From positions 1 through 7,121 of the forward strand of contig CALGZO010000101.1 of assembly GCA_937934465.1 (NCBI GenBank): DNA of 7,121 bases, in the 5' to 3' direction. This DNA comes from an uncultured Fimbriimonadales bacterium. Lineage in GTDB: Bacteria; Armatimonadota; Fimbriimonadia; Fimbriimonadales; GBS-DC. A program made the position numbers and the translations under genes. The notes under the pieces are model-generated. The model searched no databases. It was given only the letters and a program-made list of their open reading frames with translations, and had not been told where the DNA came from. This document shows positions 5,017-7,121 of this stretch, piece after piece. The stretch's first letter is position 1; each line of letters begins with the position of its first letter.

Positions 5017-6096
5017 ATGATGAGAGTCGGCGTCGTCGGTTGCGGAAGCATCAGTAATGTCTACCTACGGGTCGCGCAGCAGTTTGACGAGATTGAAGTG
5101 TTCGCCGTTGCGGATGTCATCTCAGATCTCGCGCGCGAGCGCGCCCAGCAATTCGGGGTTCCCCATGTGCTAAGTACGGAGGAGCTGCTGAATCACCCTG
5201 AGGTTGAAATCGTGCTGAACCTGACGCCCCCGAAAGCGCACGCGCCGCTCAACAAAGCCGCGCTGCTGGCGGGCAAGCATGTCTACTGCGAGAAGCCGTT
5301 CGGCGTGAACCGCGCGGAGGCGCAGGAGGTGTTGCAGATTGCAGCGCAGCGGGGTCTCTACATCGGCTGCGCGCCCGATACTGTGCTGGGCGCAGGCATC
5401 CAGACCTGCCTGAAACTCATCCAAGACGGCGCGATTGGCGAACCCGTCGGCGCAGGCGCGTTCATGCTGTGCCCCGGACACGAATCGTGGCATCCCAACC
5501 CAGAGTTCTACTACGAAATCGGCGGCGGTCCGATGCTGGATATGGGTCCCTACTACCTCACGGCGTTGGTCACGCTGTTGGGGACGGTTCGGCGCGTGGC
5601 GGGCGTCAGTCGAATCACGCGCCCCACACGCACCATCACCAGCGAAGCCAAGTATGGCAAGGTCATCCAAGTGGAGACGCCCACCCACATTACAGGCGCG
5701 ATGGAGTTCGCCAACGGCGCGATTGCGACAGTGATTATGTCGTTCGATGTGCATGCCCACCGATTGCCGTGTATCGAGCTTTACGGCACTGAAGGCACGC
5801 TTGGCGTTCCCGACCCGAACGGTTTTGGCGGACCTGTGCTGTTGCGCGAGGCAGGCAAGCGCGAGTGGCGCGAAATGCCCCTCACCCACCCCTACGCCGA
5901 GCAGTACCGCAGCTTGGGCTTGGCGGAGATGATCCAAGCCATCCAACAGGGGCGTCCGAACCGCTTGAACGGCGACCTTGCCTACCATGTGCTGGACGCG
6001 ATGCTGGCGTTCAACGACTCGTCGGAGTCGGGGCGACACATCGTGTTGGAGAGCAGTTGCACGCCGCCTGCGCTCATGCCCACTGAGGGTCTATAG
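5017..6096 (+). CDS. Gfo/Idh/MocA-family NAD(P)-dependent oxidoreductase
   Basis: The product is 359 residues, a normal length for the family. The N-terminal Rossmann domain starts RVGVVGCGSIS (glycine motif at 5-10). It continues with NLTPPKAHAPLNKAALLAGKHVYCEKPFG (68-96), which contains the EKP motif (E92-K93-P94) whose Lys is the usual catalytic/cofactor residue. The C-terminal domain has GGGPMLDMGPYYLTAL (169-184). Here the common D-x-G-x-H is D-M-G-P-Y, so Tyr179 takes the His position. Family members oxidise or reduce sugars, inositols and related polyols; the substrate cannot be read from the sequence, and no sugar transport or isomerase genes lie nearby. GTG 5011 is in frame but less likely than ATG 5017 (or 5020), because TACACT lies directly before GTG. 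It is divergent from the Cys-rich gene and convergent with the ABC gene, overlapping its end by 6 bases. Confidence 0.9.
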   Translation: MMRVGVVGCGSISNVYLRVAQQFDEIEVFAVADVISDLARERAQQFGVPHVLSTEELLNHPEVEIVLNLTPPKAHAPLNKAALLAGKHVYCEKPFGVNRAEAQEVLQIAAQRGLYIGCAPDTVLGAGIQTCLKLIQDGAIGEPVGAGAFMLCPGHESWHPNPEFYYEIGGGPMLDMGPYYLTALVTLLGTVRRVAGVSRITRPTRTITSEAKYGKVIQVETPTHITGAMEFANGAIATVIMSFDVHAHRLPCIELYGTEGTLGVPDPNGFGGPVLLREAGKREWREMPLTHPYAEQYRSLGLAEMIQAIQQGRPNRLNGDLAYHVLDAMLAFNDSSESGRHIVLESSCTPPALMPTEGL

Positions 6097-7089
6097 CGGC
6101 GCAGCCGCCGCCTCGCGCTTGCCCGCGAAGATATCGCGAATAATCTCGTCCACATCCACCTCCTCGATGGTGATGTCGTGGATGGGCAACGCTTGCAACG
6201 CCTCGCTGGCGACGCGACTGACCTGCTCGCGTGGGGCTTCCAACACCGCCTCCAGCCCCTCCGCACGCACCACGCGCCCGAAGCGGCTCAACGCCTCCAC
6301 AGGCACCGGACGCTCGAACTTCAGATGCAACGCCTTGCTGGGGCTGTACCGCTCCACTAATGCGCGCAGTGTGTCGTCGAAAATCAGCTGCCCGTGATGG
6401 ATAATCAGCACGCGCTGCGCCAGCTCCTGCACATCTTGCATATAGTGGCTGGTGAGCAGGATAGTCGTGCGCTCGCGGCGGTTATACTCCTTCAGAAACT
6501 CGCGAATGCGCTTTTGCGACACCACATCGAGTCCAATCGTCGGCTCATCGAGGTATAGCACGCGCGGGCGATGCAAAAGCGCCGCGAGCAACTCGCACTT
6601 CATGCGCTCGCCCAGCGACAGCCGACGCACTTGCGTATGCAACACATGCTTAATCTCCAGCATCTCGGCGAGGTCGTGGACGCGCTGCTCGAACTCCGAG
6701 TCGGGCACTTCGTAGAGGGCTTTGAGCAGTATATACGACTCATAGGGCGGCAGGTCCCACCAGAGTTGCATCTTTTGCCCCATCACGAGCGCAATTTGGC
6801 GTTGCATTTCGGGGCGTCGCTCCCACGGGGTGTAGCCCAGCACCTGCGCCGTGCCCGATGTGGGGAAGATAATCCCCGAAAGCATCTTCAGCGTGGTGGT
6901 CTTGCCTGCGCCGTTCGGTCCGAGAAATCCCACCAGCTCGCCCTCCTCGATGGTGAACGAGATGTCGCGCACGGCGTGTACCTCGTGCCGCTCGCGCCGA
7001 AACAGGCTCTTCACCGCGTTCCACAAGCCCGGCGGACGCTTGTAGGTATGATAGGTTTTCGATAGGTGTTCCACAACAATCGCTGGCAT
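6091..7089 (-). CDS. ABC transporter ATP-binding protein, ABC-2-type (COG4586-like)
   Basis: The product is 332 residues. Nucleotide-binding motifs are complete and in order: Walker A GPNGAGKTT (57-65), Q-loop Gln105 in VMGQKMQLWW, signature LSLGE (157-161, a variant of LSGGQ), Walker B VLYLDEP (177-183), D-loop GLD (186-188) and switch His215 in TSHYMQD. The 20-35 insert LWNAVKSLFRRER and the roughly 90-residue C-terminal extension after the ATPase core are typical of COG4586 ATPases. These usually pair with two ABC-2 permeases (COG4587 and COG3694/DUF990) of unknown cargo. No permease is in the window, and the downstream side is closed by a convergent gene, so partners must lie upstream beyond 7121 or elsewhere. 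ATG 7089 has no Shine-Dalgarno, but TATAAT lies 8 bases before it. Confidence 0.92.
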   Translation of the reverse strand: MPAIVVEHLSKTYHTYKRPPGLWNAVKSLFRRERHEVHAVRDISFTIEEGELVGFLGPNGAGKTTTLKMLSGIIFPTSGTAQVLGYTPWERRPEMQRQIALVMGQKMQLWWDLPPYESYILLKALYEVPDSEFEQRVHDLAEMLEIKHVLHTQVRRLSLGERMKCELLAALLHRPRVLYLDEPTIGLDVVSQKRIREFLKEYNRRERTTILLTSHYMQDVQELAQRVLIIHHGQLIFDDTLRALVERYSPSKALHLKFERPVPVEALSRFGRVVRAEGLEAVLEAPREQVSRVASEALQALPIHDITIEEVDVDEIIRDIFAGKREAAAAPL

Positions 7090-7097
7090 ACATGCAT

Positions 7098-7103
7098 ATT
7101 ATA
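7098..7103 (-). promoter_or_regulatory. -10 box (TATAAT) of the ABC ATPase gene
   Basis: A perfect TATAAT on the minus strand ends 8 bases before ATG 7089, suggesting a leaderless or nearly leaderless transcript. The -35 position falls at or beyond the end of the window and cannot be judged. Confidence 0.55.
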
Positions 7104-7121
7104 GCCGATAGGAGGCGATGC

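Noticed and set aside
5170..6039. 289-residue minus-strand open frame
   Set aside because: It is a shadow of the oxidoreductase with low-complexity Arg/His/Gln-rich content and no motif.
6571..7065. 164-residue plus-strand open frame
   Set aside because: It is antisense to the intact ABC ATPase motifs.
7110..7120. Start of a divergent plus-strand gene (AGGAGG followed by ATG)
   Set aside because: Only two bases separate the site from the ATG, too few for normal initiation, and the frame leaves the window at once. A start beyond 7121 is possible but cannot be seen.

Overview
The window looks like a chromosomal stretch of a moderately high-GC bacterium, most likely a member of the Armatimonadota. 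This is an inference from protein style: a DUF1559-type pseudopilin with the FTLIELLVVIAIIAILAAIL start, a short PEP-CTERM protein, and a secreted lamin-tail protein ending in dockerin-like repeats. No rRNA, tRNA, integrase, transposase, CRISPR array or phage gene was seen.

Layout. Bases 1-300 are non-coding and hold several REP-like hairpins plus a terminator. Then come, on the minus strand, a secreted lamin-tail/dockerin-like protein (301-1236) and a PhoD-like phosphodiesterase/phosphatase (1299-2654). A 119-base divergent promoter region separates the latter from a plus-strand PEP-CTERM protein with a Rossmann/glutamine-amidotransferase-like body (2774-3502). A hairpin at 3508-3539 lies between it and a convergent pseudopilin gene (3551-4291, minus). 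Directly upstream of the pseudopilin is a striking array of about 60-base units, each made of two opposed hairpins (4318-4535). Next is a small cysteine-rich secreted protein (4572-4949, minus), divergent from a Gfo/Idh/MocA-family oxidoreductase (5017-6096, plus). The last gene is a convergent ABC ATPase (6091-7089, minus).

The genes do not form one pathway. Five of the seven products are predicted to be exported or surface-associated, so the region is mainly a set of envelope and secreted functions plus one oxidoreductase and one transporter ATPase. Start sites fall into two classes. Three genes (lamin-tail, PEP-CTERM, pseudopilin) have clear Shine-Dalgarno sites. The other four (PhoD, Cys-rich, oxidoreductase, ABC) have none, but have a -10-like hexamer 6-8 bases before the start codon, which suggests leaderless mRNAs.

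The most unusual content is the repeat DNA. The hairpins at both ends of the window share a design: an 8-bp stem, usually a 6-base loop that is pyrimidine-rich on one strand, and a GTAG-like tetranucleotide at the 5' foot. This resembles REP/BIME elements mobilised by TnpA-REP (RAYT) enzymes, though no such enzyme gene is in the window. No convincing new defence or metabolic system is visible.
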